Assembly: GCF_018919265.1 (NCBI RefSeq)
Contig: NZ_JAHLQO010000004.1
Span: forward strand, 186,001 to 250,000
DNA: 64,000 nucleotides
Source: Peptoniphilus ovalis
Lineage (GTDB): Bacteria; Bacillota; Clostridia; Tissierellales; Peptoniphilaceae
Direction of reading: 5' to 3'
Position numbers and translations under genes: made by a program
Shown: one piece after another, positions 7,154 through 15,159 of the stretch
Layout of the letters: each line of letters opens with the position of its first letter
How positions within the stretch are numbered: position 1 is the first letter of the stretch
The notes under the pieces: generated by a model
Told to the model about the DNA's origin: nothing
The model's database searches: none
What the model saw: the letters and a program-made list of their open reading frames with translations, nothing else

Positions 7154-9376
7154 TTATAATAGACCTAGCATTTCGTCGTCTTCCTCTTCAAGAATATTAT
7201 ACAACAAAAACAACGCTGTGTCTCTATAATGACCGCTTTTTATTGCATCTTCTAGAGTGAAATCTGTATTTTTTATTTTTTCTATCAATCTAGCTGCTGC
7301 TCTTTCTTTGTTTTCTAGTTGGATTTTATCAAAATCTGTTAATTCCCCATTTTTAGCTTCTTCATGGAATCTTTTAGTTGCCGATTCTATTTTATTAATA
7401 TCATTAAATTCTCTTACAGCTGTTGTTAATCTAGTTCCATGTCTTGTTAGTTTTTGAATATTTTTATAAAATTCAATGTCTCTATTAAAAGCTGCTTCAC
7501 CTAATTTATTCGCAACTTGACTTAGTGTTTGCCCTTCAAATTCTTTAGAATTTCTTAATTTTAAATATGTTTCTATTACAAATTCTGGATATGTTCTTCT
7601 TAGATTTCCTCTATAGTCTTTTCCGTATGCTTCCTTAGCTTTACAATGTCCTACAAGTTCTACAATACCTTCTTTTGTTTTAGTATTTGTTGTACCGTTA
7701 AATGATTCTCCGTCTATCATAACGCCTGCTAACATTCCGTGCATTGTTTCATGGACTGTTGTTGCGTATGAGCCTATTCTGTTATTAGGCTCGTCCATTA
7801 TTTTTATATCTACAACTTCTCCGGTGTATCGTAATGATATACATTGACCTATTACTTCGCCATTAAGGCGGCTAAAAGGCTTATCTTGTACTTTTAAAGG
7901 TGCTGTGATACCACACATATCCATAGCAGCTCTTCCTACTATGCTACTGTGAAGTCCTTTAAGTTTAGATAGCTTAGTATGATAATCTTTAAAGTCTTTA
8001 GCTGGTCTATATTCTCCTGTATATTCAATCGTTCCGTTTTTGCCTTCTGGTGTTGGTCGTTGTTGTTTTTTTATACTTCTGAATTTTATTATTTCTTTTG
8101 CTTTTTTATTTATTTGTTCTCTGCCATTTATAACATAATCAAGTAGTTCCGCATCGTTTTTAAAATTCATTTTTGCAATGTCTAAGTAAAATTGCATATT
8201 ACTTTCGGACCAAATAATTTTTCGAACCTTTTCTTCGTTTTCTTTACTGATTGCCCCACTACTAGATGCATTAAATAAAGCTTTTACAACTTTACCCCTA
8301 GAATCATAAGCAGCTTTCTTGATATCATGTAGGCCTTTTTCATCTTCGCTATTAGTATCTGTAGGATAGTTTGTTAGCTGATTAGACCTCATTAGTGCAC
8401 CATAAACAAATTCTTCTGTACTCCTAATATTTGTTGCTTCAATCCAGTAATAAGGGTCGTAATTGTGTTTTAGTGCATTTTCTGTTATGAGATATTGTCT
8501 ATAAGTTTCTGCTATATCTTCTTCACTTGCTGAATTTTTAACTTTATTTACATACTCTTCAAATATCTTATTTGCGACTTGAATACCTAATTGTTGTCCT
8601 AATTCTGCATAACTAACATACGGCGTATCTGAATCGTCAAATCCCATTATTACGTCTTCTTTATTGTGAAGATAATAATGCTTTTCCGGTCCATTTTCGA
8701 TTGCTCCTACATCGTTAATTAGTTCATCTGCCATATTGTATTTTTCGTTATCAGTCCAAAATTTACTGTCTGTTTCGTTGTAAATATCGTTTATAAGGCC
8801 TGATAAGAATTGAGCAATAGGATTGTTTGAATATATTTCAAGCTCTCTTTCAAATCCTTGCCTTAAAGGTTCTAAGTCATTTATTGCCTTTTCTCTTGCC
8901 TTATATGCCTCTTCTAGGTTATTGCCTTGTAATTCAGGTAGACCATTAGTAATTCCATTTATTTCGCTTTTATTATCTGATAATATTATCTCTTCTTTTT
9001 TTTGTTTTAGGCTTTCATTTCCGCCCTTATTTTCGACTTTTTGACTATCAACTATCGGATTGTAGTTCTCTGCTATATATGCTTGTAGAGTTAGGTTTTT
9101 GTTTGCTGGGTTAGAAATATATCTATTAGTGATTTCATCTTCACTTACGATATTGCCGGTCCTCTTATCTTTAAATGTGATGTTAATGTCTCCATCTACG
9201 CCTTTAACTTGTCTCTTAATATCATTTTTAGCTATTTTTAAGGCTGTGTTAGCACTTTTCCATCGTTTAGATTTATAAGCACCAGTTCTTCCGTTTACCA
9301 TAACATCAACCAATACAAGCTTAGTCCTGTCTAAGGCCTTGTTTAAGTCATTATTTCTTGACACTCTTACTTTCAT
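7154..9376 (-). CDS. large metallopeptidase-like head-operon protein, copy 1
   Basis: A 740-residue protein. Residues 1-60 form a conserved basic N-terminal domain (D-L-N-K-A-L-D-R, V-D-V-M-V-N-G-R, Y-K-S-K-R-W-K) shared with copy 2; the middle is a long variable helical part; residues 465-500 are conserved again (G-L-H-x-x-x-V-G-R-A-A). H-E-T-M-H at 542-546 with E-G-I-V-E at 569-573 is the arrangement of a gluzincin zinc site, HExxH plus a downstream glutamate. The last 40 residues (I-K-N-T-D-F-T-L-E to L-G-L-L) are also conserved. No signal peptide. It lies between portal and protease genes, so packaging in the head is plausible but inferred. Confidence 0.6.
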   Translation of the reverse strand: MKVRVSRNNDLNKALDRTKLVLVDVMVNGRTGAYKSKRWKSANTALKIAKNDIKRQVKGVDGDINITFKDKRTGNIVSEDEITNRYISNPANKNLTLQAYIAENYNPIVDSQKVENKGGNESLKQKKEEIILSDNKSEINGITNGLPELQGNNLEEAYKAREKAINDLEPLRQGFERELEIYSNNPIAQFLSGLINDIYNETDSKFWTDNEKYNMADELINDVGAIENGPEKHYYLHNKEDVIMGFDDSDTPYVSYAELGQQLGIQVANKIFEEYVNKVKNSASEEDIAETYRQYLITENALKHNYDPYYWIEATNIRSTEEFVYGALMRSNQLTNYPTDTNSEDEKGLHDIKKAAYDSRGKVVKALFNASSSGAISKENEEKVRKIIWSESNMQFYLDIAKMNFKNDAELLDYVINGREQINKKAKEIIKFRSIKKQQRPTPEGKNGTIEYTGEYRPAKDFKDYHTKLSKLKGLHSSIVGRAAMDMCGITAPLKVQDKPFSRLNGEVIGQCISLRYTGEVVDIKIMDEPNNRIGSYATTVHETMHGMLAGVMIDGESFNGTTNTKTKEGIVELVGHCKAKEAYGKDYRGNLRRTYPEFVIETYLKLRNSKEFEGQTLSQVANKLGEAAFNRDIEFYKNIQKLTRHGTRLTTAVREFNDINKIESATKRFHEEAKNGELTDFDKIQLENKERAAARLIEKIKNTDFTLEDAIKSGHYRDTALFLLYNILEEEDDEMLGLL

Positions 9377-9402
9377 CTACTACCCCTTTTAAAGTTAAGC
9401 AT

Positions 9403-9429
9403 TAAAAAAGCAAGGGTTTAACCTTGCCT
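9403..9429 (-). terminator. intrinsic terminator after metallopeptidase cassette 2
   Basis: On the minus strand, GGCAAGG, a short loop, CCCTTGC and six T. It sits just downstream of the small acidic gene 9437-9670 and upstream of copy 1. It is nearly the same element as the terminator at 6862-6887, so terminator and genes were probably duplicated as a unit. It would lower transcription of the head genes further downstream unless it is read through. Confidence 0.75.
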
Positions 9430-9436
9430 TACGCTC

Positions 9437-9670
9437 CTATTCTTTCTCTCTTCCATTATCTAGTTCAGCTATTAATGGATTGATATATATCTCTACTATA
9501 TCATCTTCACCAATATTATGAAGTTGATAAGCTACGTCGATTTCTGGTGGAACTCCATTAGTTATTACATCTATATCAAGCCCTTCTAAAATCAATATAG
9601 CATCTCTTTCATTTTCTGGATTCTTTAACTCTGTTAAACATCTTTTAATAAATTCTTGTATATTTTCCAT
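9437..9670 (-). CDS. small acidic partner protein, copy 2
   Basis: A 77-residue acidic homolog of the product of 6916-7140 (see shared motifs there), encoded 10 bases after the larger metallopeptidase-like gene and followed by a terminator. The two copies differ at many positions but keep length and the central G-V-P-P turn, so both appear to be maintained under selection. No known family recognised. Confidence 0.7.
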   Translation of the reverse strand: MENIQEFIKRCLTELKNPENERDAILILEGLDIDVITNGVPPEIDVAYQLHNIGEDDIVEIYINPLIAELDNGREKE

Positions 9671-9680
9671 ATTCTACTCC

Positions 9681-12164
9681 CTATAATAGACCTAGTATTT
9701 CATCGTCTTCTTCATCAAGTATGCTATAAAGAAGTGCAACTGCAGCTCCCATAGTTGCGGAATTATTTAATGCTTCTTCAAGTGTAAAGTCGGTATTTTT
9801 AATTCTATCAACTAGTTTTGCCATTTCTGTTTCTTCAAAATGTGTCATGTCTCCATTATTCTTTTCTGAATAGTCTCTTTTAGCCGCTCTTTCCATAGTT
9901 TCTACGTTATCATAATCTTTGGCTAACTCATAAATTGTATCACCATTTTTGAATGATTTTAGAAGTGCATTATTTACGCTTTCTAGAAGTTTAGAATCTT
10001 TTGTAAAAGCCGCTGCTCCTATAGTTTCACCTATTTGGCTTAAAGTTTGCCCTTTAAATCTTCTGGTCTTTTTAAGTCTTAATAATGTGTCTACTACATA
10101 CAATTTATATGAGCTTCTATCATTTTTAATATATTCTTTTCCATAAGCTTTTTTAAGACTTGTACAAGCTATAACTTCTACTAATCCTTCTTCAAATCTT
10201 ATAGGCATTTTAGTTATTATAGGTTTTGAATCTTTTTTACTTTTTGTTAGTCCAAGTAAAGCATGCATTGTTTCGTGTATAACTGTCTTATAGGATTGAG
10301 CTCTGTCTCTAGGTCTATCAACTACATCAATTTCAAGAGGTTCGCCACTTACTATATTTCTGTTACAAAATCCATTACAAGACCTCCTGCCTAATGTGAA
10401 TGTTTTACCATTTCTCTTTACGTATAAAGGGATATCGAGTCCTGCCATATCTAAGGCAGCTCTTCCTACTAAATCTGTATGCATACCCTTTAGATTGGAT
10501 AAGTTTTGATTTAATTCTGTGAAGGTTTTAACTTGCTTATGTTCAGACTGAGATTCGATTTTTTTAGTTCCAAATCTTATTTGAGCATACCAATTATATT
10601 TTTTAGGCTTTTCTAGGCTCTTGTTTACAATCTTTTGTTGTTCTTCGTGTATAGTTTTCACTAAATCAACAAAATCATTAAATGGTAGTTCTGACCCTAT
10701 ATTATTATATATACTAGGGTCTTTAATGCCTTTGAAGAAATTAGTCAGAATTTGCTCTGCTTCATCTGTTATAGAATCAGTTTCGCCTTTTTCGTATTTC
10801 TTGCCTTTCTTTTTTGTCATCTCCCATACGTAATGTGCTCTTGTTTCATAAGCTTTTAGTAAATCGGGGTTTAACTCTCCATTTTCGCCTACTTCTTCAC
10901 TTCCATTTAATGATGGTTGTAATTCATAATCTTCCGGCTTTAAAAACCATTTCTGAACGGACCAAAAATATTCATCTTTATTATTTTCTATATGCTTTTG
11001 GTAACCAACTATCTTCGGTAGCATTTGTTCTCTTTCTTCGGTTCGTGCTATCTGATATTCGTTGTATTCTTCTCCCTCAATTTTCTTGTTTATTAATCGT
11101 AGATAATTTTCTGTAGTTTCGTTTAAGTAATAAATTGCTTCATCTCTATTTTCATTTGCTTTTTCATTTTTTAAATCTTTTATGTTTTCTATATTAAAAA
11201 CAAATTTTCTTTTGTCTCTTATTCCTCTTGGTAGTTCTTCGTATTGTATTCTAGTATTTTTTGAATAAGCTTGTACTAAGTCTTTGCATATTAATATATG
11301 CTGTCTATCTCTTGTATTTATCCAATATTCGCTACTATCAGTTTTTAGATAACTTTTCATTGTTTCGCTAAGTACTTTAGCTACTAGATTATCGGGATTT
11401 TTCTCTAGAATCTCATCTACTCTACTCATATAAGGCTTTAATTCATCTATTGCTTTATCTCTAATACTAATTGCCCAGTTTATTTGTTTTTCTGAACCTT
11501 TTAGCTCTGGTAAGTTTAATTCTTTAGCTACTCCCTTAGCTTTTTCTCTCTCTATTGCTCTTTGTTCATCTATCTTTTTTTGTCTACAGTGAGGACACTC
11601 ATTTTTTAACTCATTTTCAAGTTGATTTTTTCTATACTCATAAGTATAACCGCCTATTGTTATGACATCTTCGTGGCCACAACTGAAAGTCCCCGTAAAT
11701 TGTTGTTTTCTATAAACATTTCTAGAATAAACTCTTTGAACTTGATTTTTATTAACATTACTAGCTGGTGTTTTATCTTCAACAACTGTATTCTCGCTTT
11801 TGTTTTTGCCAGCATTTTCAGTTTTCTTCCCATCTACAATGGTTTGATAGTTTTCTGCTATGTACGCTTGTAAAGTTAGGTTTTTGTCGTTATTTGATAG
11901 GTATTTCTTTGTTACCTCTTTATCTTTTATTACTTCACCAGTATTTTTATCTTTGAATTTGATTTCTTCATCTTTTCCAATGTTTTTAGCTTGTTTCCTA
12001 ATATCGTTCTTTGCAATATTTAAAGCTGTAGTTGGATTTTTCCACCTTTTAGACTTGTATGAACCACTCCTGCCATTTACCATTACATCAACTAGGACTA
12101 AGTTTCTACGGTCTAAAGCTTTATTTAAGTCTAAATTATCAGTTCGTTTTACTCTTATATGCAT
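9681..12164 (-). CDS. large metallopeptidase-like head-operon protein, copy 2
   Basis: 827 residues from the ATG at 12164, preceded by GAGGAG; a TTG at 12179 would lie within that ribosome site and is rejected. Numbering from this ATG: the N-terminal 60 residues match copy 1; residues about 160-195 hold C-G-H...C-P-H-C, a probable zinc ribbon absent from copy 1; residues about 555-575 repeat the L-x-G-x-H-T-D-L-V-G-R-A-A motif; H-E-T-M-H is at 630-634 and E-G-L-V-E at 659-663, again a gluzincin-like pair; the C-terminal tail (I-K-N-T-D-F-T-L-E-E to L-G-L-L) matches copy 1. It follows the portal gene directly. Substrate unknown; an ejected or structural protease are both possible. Confidence 0.6.
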   Translation of the reverse strand: MHIRVKRTDNLDLNKALDRRNLVLVDVMVNGRSGSYKSKRWKNPTTALNIAKNDIRKQAKNIGKDEEIKFKDKNTGEVIKDKEVTKKYLSNNDKNLTLQAYIAENYQTIVDGKKTENAGKNKSENTVVEDKTPASNVNKNQVQRVYSRNVYRKQQFTGTFSCGHEDVITIGGYTYEYRKNQLENELKNECPHCRQKKIDEQRAIEREKAKGVAKELNLPELKGSEKQINWAISIRDKAIDELKPYMSRVDEILEKNPDNLVAKVLSETMKSYLKTDSSEYWINTRDRQHILICKDLVQAYSKNTRIQYEELPRGIRDKRKFVFNIENIKDLKNEKANENRDEAIYYLNETTENYLRLINKKIEGEEYNEYQIARTEEREQMLPKIVGYQKHIENNKDEYFWSVQKWFLKPEDYELQPSLNGSEEVGENGELNPDLLKAYETRAHYVWEMTKKKGKKYEKGETDSITDEAEQILTNFFKGIKDPSIYNNIGSELPFNDFVDLVKTIHEEQQKIVNKSLEKPKKYNWYAQIRFGTKKIESQSEHKQVKTFTELNQNLSNLKGMHTDLVGRAALDMAGLDIPLYVKRNGKTFTLGRRSCNGFCNRNIVSGEPLEIDVVDRPRDRAQSYKTVIHETMHALLGLTKSKKDSKPIITKMPIRFEEGLVEVIACTSLKKAYGKEYIKNDRSSYKLYVVDTLLRLKKTRRFKGQTLSQIGETIGAAAFTKDSKLLESVNNALLKSFKNGDTIYELAKDYDNVETMERAAKRDYSEKNNGDMTHFEETEMAKLVDRIKNTDFTLEEALNNSATMGAAVALLYSILDEEDDEILGLL

Positions 12165-12165
12165 A

Positions 12166-13680
12166 CTAAATCTCCTCAATTACAATAATATCTACTGATT
12201 TATCTATTTCGTTATCTTCATCAGTTTCGGTATCATCTTCTACCTGTTCATTAGTATCGATTTCTTCGGTATCGGCTTCATCTTCTCCACCTTCATCAAA
12301 TCCATCTCCAAAATCAAATTCAGGTGCTCCACCGCCGCCATTTTGAATAGATTGCATGTAATAAGGGTTAAGGATTACATCTCCGCCCTTAATAGGCTTT
12401 AAGCCTTGCTCCATTCTTAATTCATTTACAGTGATATAAGTTGCTACTCTGTCTTTATCAACTTGAAGTCTCTCTTCTTCAGATTTTTCATTAAGACCAG
12501 TAAATTTAAATACATAGTCGCCATTAAATTGACTTATTATATATTTATTTATGATATTTTCGATAAATTGTAGTAGTGGATAAAGTCCTTTATCTCTGGA
12601 ATTCTCATACTTAGATTTATTGCTACCTTCGAATACTCCACCACCGTTTCCACCAACTCCGCCATTGTTAGGAAAATTAATTTCTGCTGGGTCTATTCTG
12701 TATACCGCACATGATATATTGATTAGGTAATTTACCCATTTTTCAAATACCATTTCACCACCACTTTGACTTACGTTAATGAATTCTACATCGCCTGGTA
12801 GTTGCAATACCGGTATCTTCCATGCCCCATTTTGACCAGTTACTTGAGTTCTCCATTGTCTTTTAAAGTCTTCTAGTGTTCTTTGGTCTCCTATTCCATT
12901 AGGGTCATTTTTGATATTTAAAATACCTTTAGTCATTCCACCTTGCTGAAAGAATCGCATGTTATAGTCTTCGGCTTCTAGGTATGAGTTAAGTTGCTTT
13001 AATATGGTTTCTATTTCTGAATATCCATAAGGATAAGTATCAATATCTGTTCTAGGATTTCTAACAGCTAAAACTAGTTCGTTTTTTTCGAATTCTGCTA
13101 CGACTTTACCGTCTACTATTTGAGCATAAGCAAATTCGCTCTCTAGGTCATCTTTAGCTACTCTTATTGTTGATGCATCTACCGGATAAAATGCTATAGG
13201 CTTGTTATCTTCATCTCTTACTATCTCAAAGTTCAATTGGTCTAGTATAAGTGAATCTCGCATTATCTTTCTTAAGAATGTATCAAAGCCTTCTCTGTCT
13301 GCATCATCTGCACTTCCACAGTTAGCGATGAATTCTTCAAGAAATAAGATATCTTTTTGCATTTCATCTGTTATAGTTACATTTAAATCTTTAGGTCTTA
13401 CCTTAAATCCCCTATTATCTTCATCATACCTAGCTTGCTTAGTAAATGAGCCTATTTGGTCTATCCTAGTGTTGATAATAGCGTTTATAGGTGCAACCTT
13501 TTTTGCTATAATCTTGAGATTTTCAAAACTTAGGCTGTTTCCCTTTTCTTTATATCCACCTAAGCCTACAAAGGTATAATCTGAATTGTCTACTTCTCTT
13601 TTAGGTATTGCTTCTAACCACCTATTAGCGTTTAGACTATTTCCTTTAATTTTTATTTTTTTACTTTCAAAATCTGCCAT
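12166..13680 (-). CDS. portal protein
   Basis: A 504-residue portal of the Twort-like/SPP1-related type: F-x-x-L-K-I-I-A-K-K-V-A-P-I-N-A-I-I-N-T-R-I-D near the N terminus, D-S-L-I-L-D-Q-L-N-F-E-I, P-V-D-A-S-T-I, P-Y-G-Y-S-E-I-E-T-I and F-x-Q-Q-G-G-M-T-K-G-I-L, all in the order expected for a phage portal. Residues from about 440 onward are a disordered Gly-rich then Asp/Glu-rich tail. The dodecameric portal forms the DNA channel at one capsid vertex and docks the terminase. MuF-like and terminase genes lie upstream. Confidence 0.9.
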   Translation of the reverse strand: MADFESKKIKIKGNSLNANRWLEAIPKREVDNSDYTFVGLGGYKEKGNSLSFENLKIIAKKVAPINAIINTRIDQIGSFTKQARYDEDNRGFKVRPKDLNVTITDEMQKDILFLEEFIANCGSADDADREGFDTFLRKIMRDSLILDQLNFEIVRDEDNKPIAFYPVDASTIRVAKDDLESEFAYAQIVDGKVVAEFEKNELVLAVRNPRTDIDTYPYGYSEIETILKQLNSYLEAEDYNMRFFQQGGMTKGILNIKNDPNGIGDQRTLEDFKRQWRTQVTGQNGAWKIPVLQLPGDVEFINVSQSGGEMVFEKWVNYLINISCAVYRIDPAEINFPNNGGVGGNGGGVFEGSNKSKYENSRDKGLYPLLQFIENIINKYIISQFNGDYVFKFTGLNEKSEEERLQVDKDRVATYITVNELRMEQGLKPIKGGDVILNPYYMQSIQNGGGGAPEFDFGDGFDEGGEDEADTEEIDTNEQVEDDTETDEDNEIDKSVDIIVIEEI

Positions 13681-13684
13681 CTAA

Positions 13685-14485
13685 TCACCTTTTTATCGTT
13701 AGATTACCTAAATCATCAAATTCATAGTTATCAGGTATTACTTGCCATACGCATTGGCAATGAGGGTGAGTTGCCCCAATTACTGGTTGCCATTCACTAA
13801 CTTTTTTCCCTACATTGCTACCGTTCTTTAGTATTTCCTCAATAGTAAATACTCTTGGTATTGTTCCGTTAGTTGTATATAACTTTTTACAATGTTTACA
13901 AGCATCAGGATTCGGTCTTCTGAATATTCTTGTCTGTTCTCTCTTGCTTGAATACATTGATTTATTCTGTAATATGGAATTTATAAAGCCTTCTTCTTTT
14001 TTGTTTTGAAGTTCTGTCCTTACGACCATTTCCCAATCTTGTCTTTTGTCCCTAGTAATATTTCTTAATAAGTTTGCCATTTCCCTTTCCGGTACTTTCT
14101 TGCCTTCGAATACTGTATCTAGGACCTTAAATTCTTTTTTGAGTTCATCTGTTACAGCTCTATATAATTCTGTTTTGTTTCTAGTGATAGCTCCATCGAA
14201 ATTCTGACTCGCTTCTTGAAGCGAAAATCTTGTACTTGGACTTAGCTTTTCTTTATTATCATCAAAAGCTTTTTCAATCTCTTGTACTGTAATAACTCTA
14301 TCTGTGTTGCCCCTTTTCTCTCCGTAAAATAAGGCTCTATTTAATATAGGCACTACTGTTTCATCAATACCTAATCTTCGTGCTGTTTTTCGGTCGATTT
14401 TGCCACCAATAGGTATTAACTTAAGTATTCTGTAATACTTTTCGAATATTTTATTTATTAATTGCATTTTTTTATTTGGTGTCAA
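13685..14485 (-). CDS. MuF-like minor head protein
   Basis: A 266-residue protein with the C-terminal signature of the phage Mu gpF / SPP1 gp7 family: R-T-E-L-Q-N at about 165, C-K-H-C-K-K-L-Y at about 198, and a final H-P-H-C-Q-C-V-W-Q-V-I-P. The two Cys/His clusters may bind a metal. These proteins sit inside the head near the portal and help DNA ejection. It lies directly upstream of the portal gene. In other phages this domain is sometimes fused to toxins; here the protein ends right after the domain, and the toxin-like proteins are separate downstream genes. Confidence 0.75.
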   Translation of the reverse strand: MTPNKKMQLINKIFEKYYRILKLIPIGGKIDRKTARRLGIDETVVPILNRALFYGEKRGNTDRVITVQEIEKAFDDNKEKLSPSTRFSLQEASQNFDGAITRNKTELYRAVTDELKKEFKVLDTVFEGKKVPEREMANLLRNITRDKRQDWEMVVRTELQNKKEEGFINSILQNKSMYSSKREQTRIFRRPNPDACKHCKKLYTTNGTIPRVFTIEEILKNGSNVGKKVSEWQPVIGATHPHCQCVWQVIPDNYEFDDLGNLTIKR

Positions 14486-14590
14486 TCTATCACTACCTTT
14501 TATGTATCTTGAAATTAATTAATACAAGCTTTTATTCCCACCCCTGCGTTTAATTTCAACAGCTTGTAAAACTTTCCCGTATAAACCTTA

Positions 14591-14742
14591 TGGTGAGGAA
14601 GGAAGGATTCGAACCTTCATATTTCCTTTTTTATGTCGCAATGGAAGAACGAATTGTATAGTATCTTTTGGCTGGGTATGTCTAATTTTATATCTATAAT
14701 AAATTAAGGAGCGAAATGTTTTACCCGTTAAACTACTTCCTC
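14591..14742 (-). tRNA. tRNA-like gene with interrupted anticodon loop
   Basis: On the minus strand a 7-bp acceptor stem (GAGGAAG with CTTCCTC), TA at positions 8-9, a D arm (GTTT-AACGGGTA-AAAC), a canonical T arm (GAAGG-TTCGAAT-CCTTC), discriminator A and an encoded CCA are all present. Between D and T arms the sequence is about 75 nt too long: a 4-bp stem TTTC/GAAA can bracket an anticodon loop that begins C-T-C-C and is interrupted by an AT-rich insert. If the insert is removed, anticodon CCU (Arg) or CCA (Trp) are possible. It could be an intron-containing tRNA, a decayed one, or a tRNA mimic. Confidence 0.5.
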
Positions 14743-14745
14743 ATA

Positions 14746-14775
14746 AGTCCCTACCACGTTATATAGGGACTTTTT
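14746..14775 (+). terminator. hairpin with T-run on plus strand
   Basis: AGTCCCTA and TAGGGACT form an 8-bp stem with a 10-base loop, followed on the plus strand by TTTT(T). It lies between the two tRNA-like elements. The same stem sequence recurs at 39760-39811. All genes here run on the minus strand, so it may block antisense transcription or be an RNA-processing hairpin. Confidence 0.45.
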
Positions 14776-14806
14776 CAAGTTATCAATTAGGAGATGTTGA
14801 TATGAC

Positions 14807-14899
14807 TGTAGGCTATAGGATTCGAACCTATAAAACTCCATCGCCTACACATGTAACGCTAGTATCTTAATACTAACGTTATAAGAATCTCCACCTACA
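14807..14899 (-). tRNA. degenerate tRNA-like element
   Basis: On the minus strand TGTAGGT can pair with GCCTACA (7 bp, last pair G-T) and a canonical T arm (ATAGG-TTCGAAT-CCTAT) precedes the 3' strand. No D arm with a GG loop is visible and the middle holds a 9-bp hairpin with a 4-base TAAG loop instead of a 7-base anticodon loop. No CCA is encoded. It is either a decayed phage tRNA or a structured RNA that keeps only acceptor and T arms. Confidence 0.35.
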
Positions 14900-14916
14900 C
14901 GTGGTAGTTGAGTCCA

Positions 14917-14944
14917 TAAAAATAAGGCGATATATAACCGCCTT
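14917..14944 (-). terminator. intrinsic terminator at end of 69-residue gene
   Basis: On the minus strand AAGGCG, a 9-base loop, CGCCTT, then TATTTTTA. The stem begins in the stop codon of the gene ending at 14944. It separates that gene from the tRNA-like elements. Confidence 0.6.
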
Positions 14945-15153
14945 TAATCTTGATACATTACTTCTAGTATCTCATCTATCATTCCCGCCATTACTAAATC
15001 ATATAAATCATTTGATTCTTTTATTAGTTTTTTAATGTACGGGTCTCTAATTTCTGTTTTTTCTTTATCTTTTAAGCCTTTAAGTGCTTTCTCTAACACT
15101 TCTTCGACTTCTAATCCACTGTTTCTTTGGACTTTTATTTTAATCATAAGCAA
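14944..15153 (-). CDS. small protein resembling ends of the large HExxH proteins
   Basis: A 69-residue protein. Its start (I-K-I-K-V-Q-R-N-S-G-L-E-V) resembles the start of the two large metallopeptidase-like proteins (V-R-V-S-R-N-N-D-L and I-R-V-K-R-T-D-N-L), and its acidic C-terminal helix (L-V-M-A-G-M-I-D-E-I-L-E-V-M) is like their tails. It could be an internally deleted third family member, or an independent small head protein using the same end signals. It lies 6 bases after the terminase gene and ends in a terminator. Confidence 0.55.
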   Translation of the reverse strand: MLMIKIKVQRNSGLEVEEVLEKALKGLKDKEKTEIRDPYIKKLIKESNDLYDLVMAGMIDEILEVMYQD

Positions 15154-15159
15154 ATCCCC

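Noticed and set aside
9681-12179. Start of copy-2 HExxH protein at 12179
   Set aside because: The TTG there is inside the GAGGAG ribosome site of the ATG at 12164, and the paralog begins at the equivalent of the latter.
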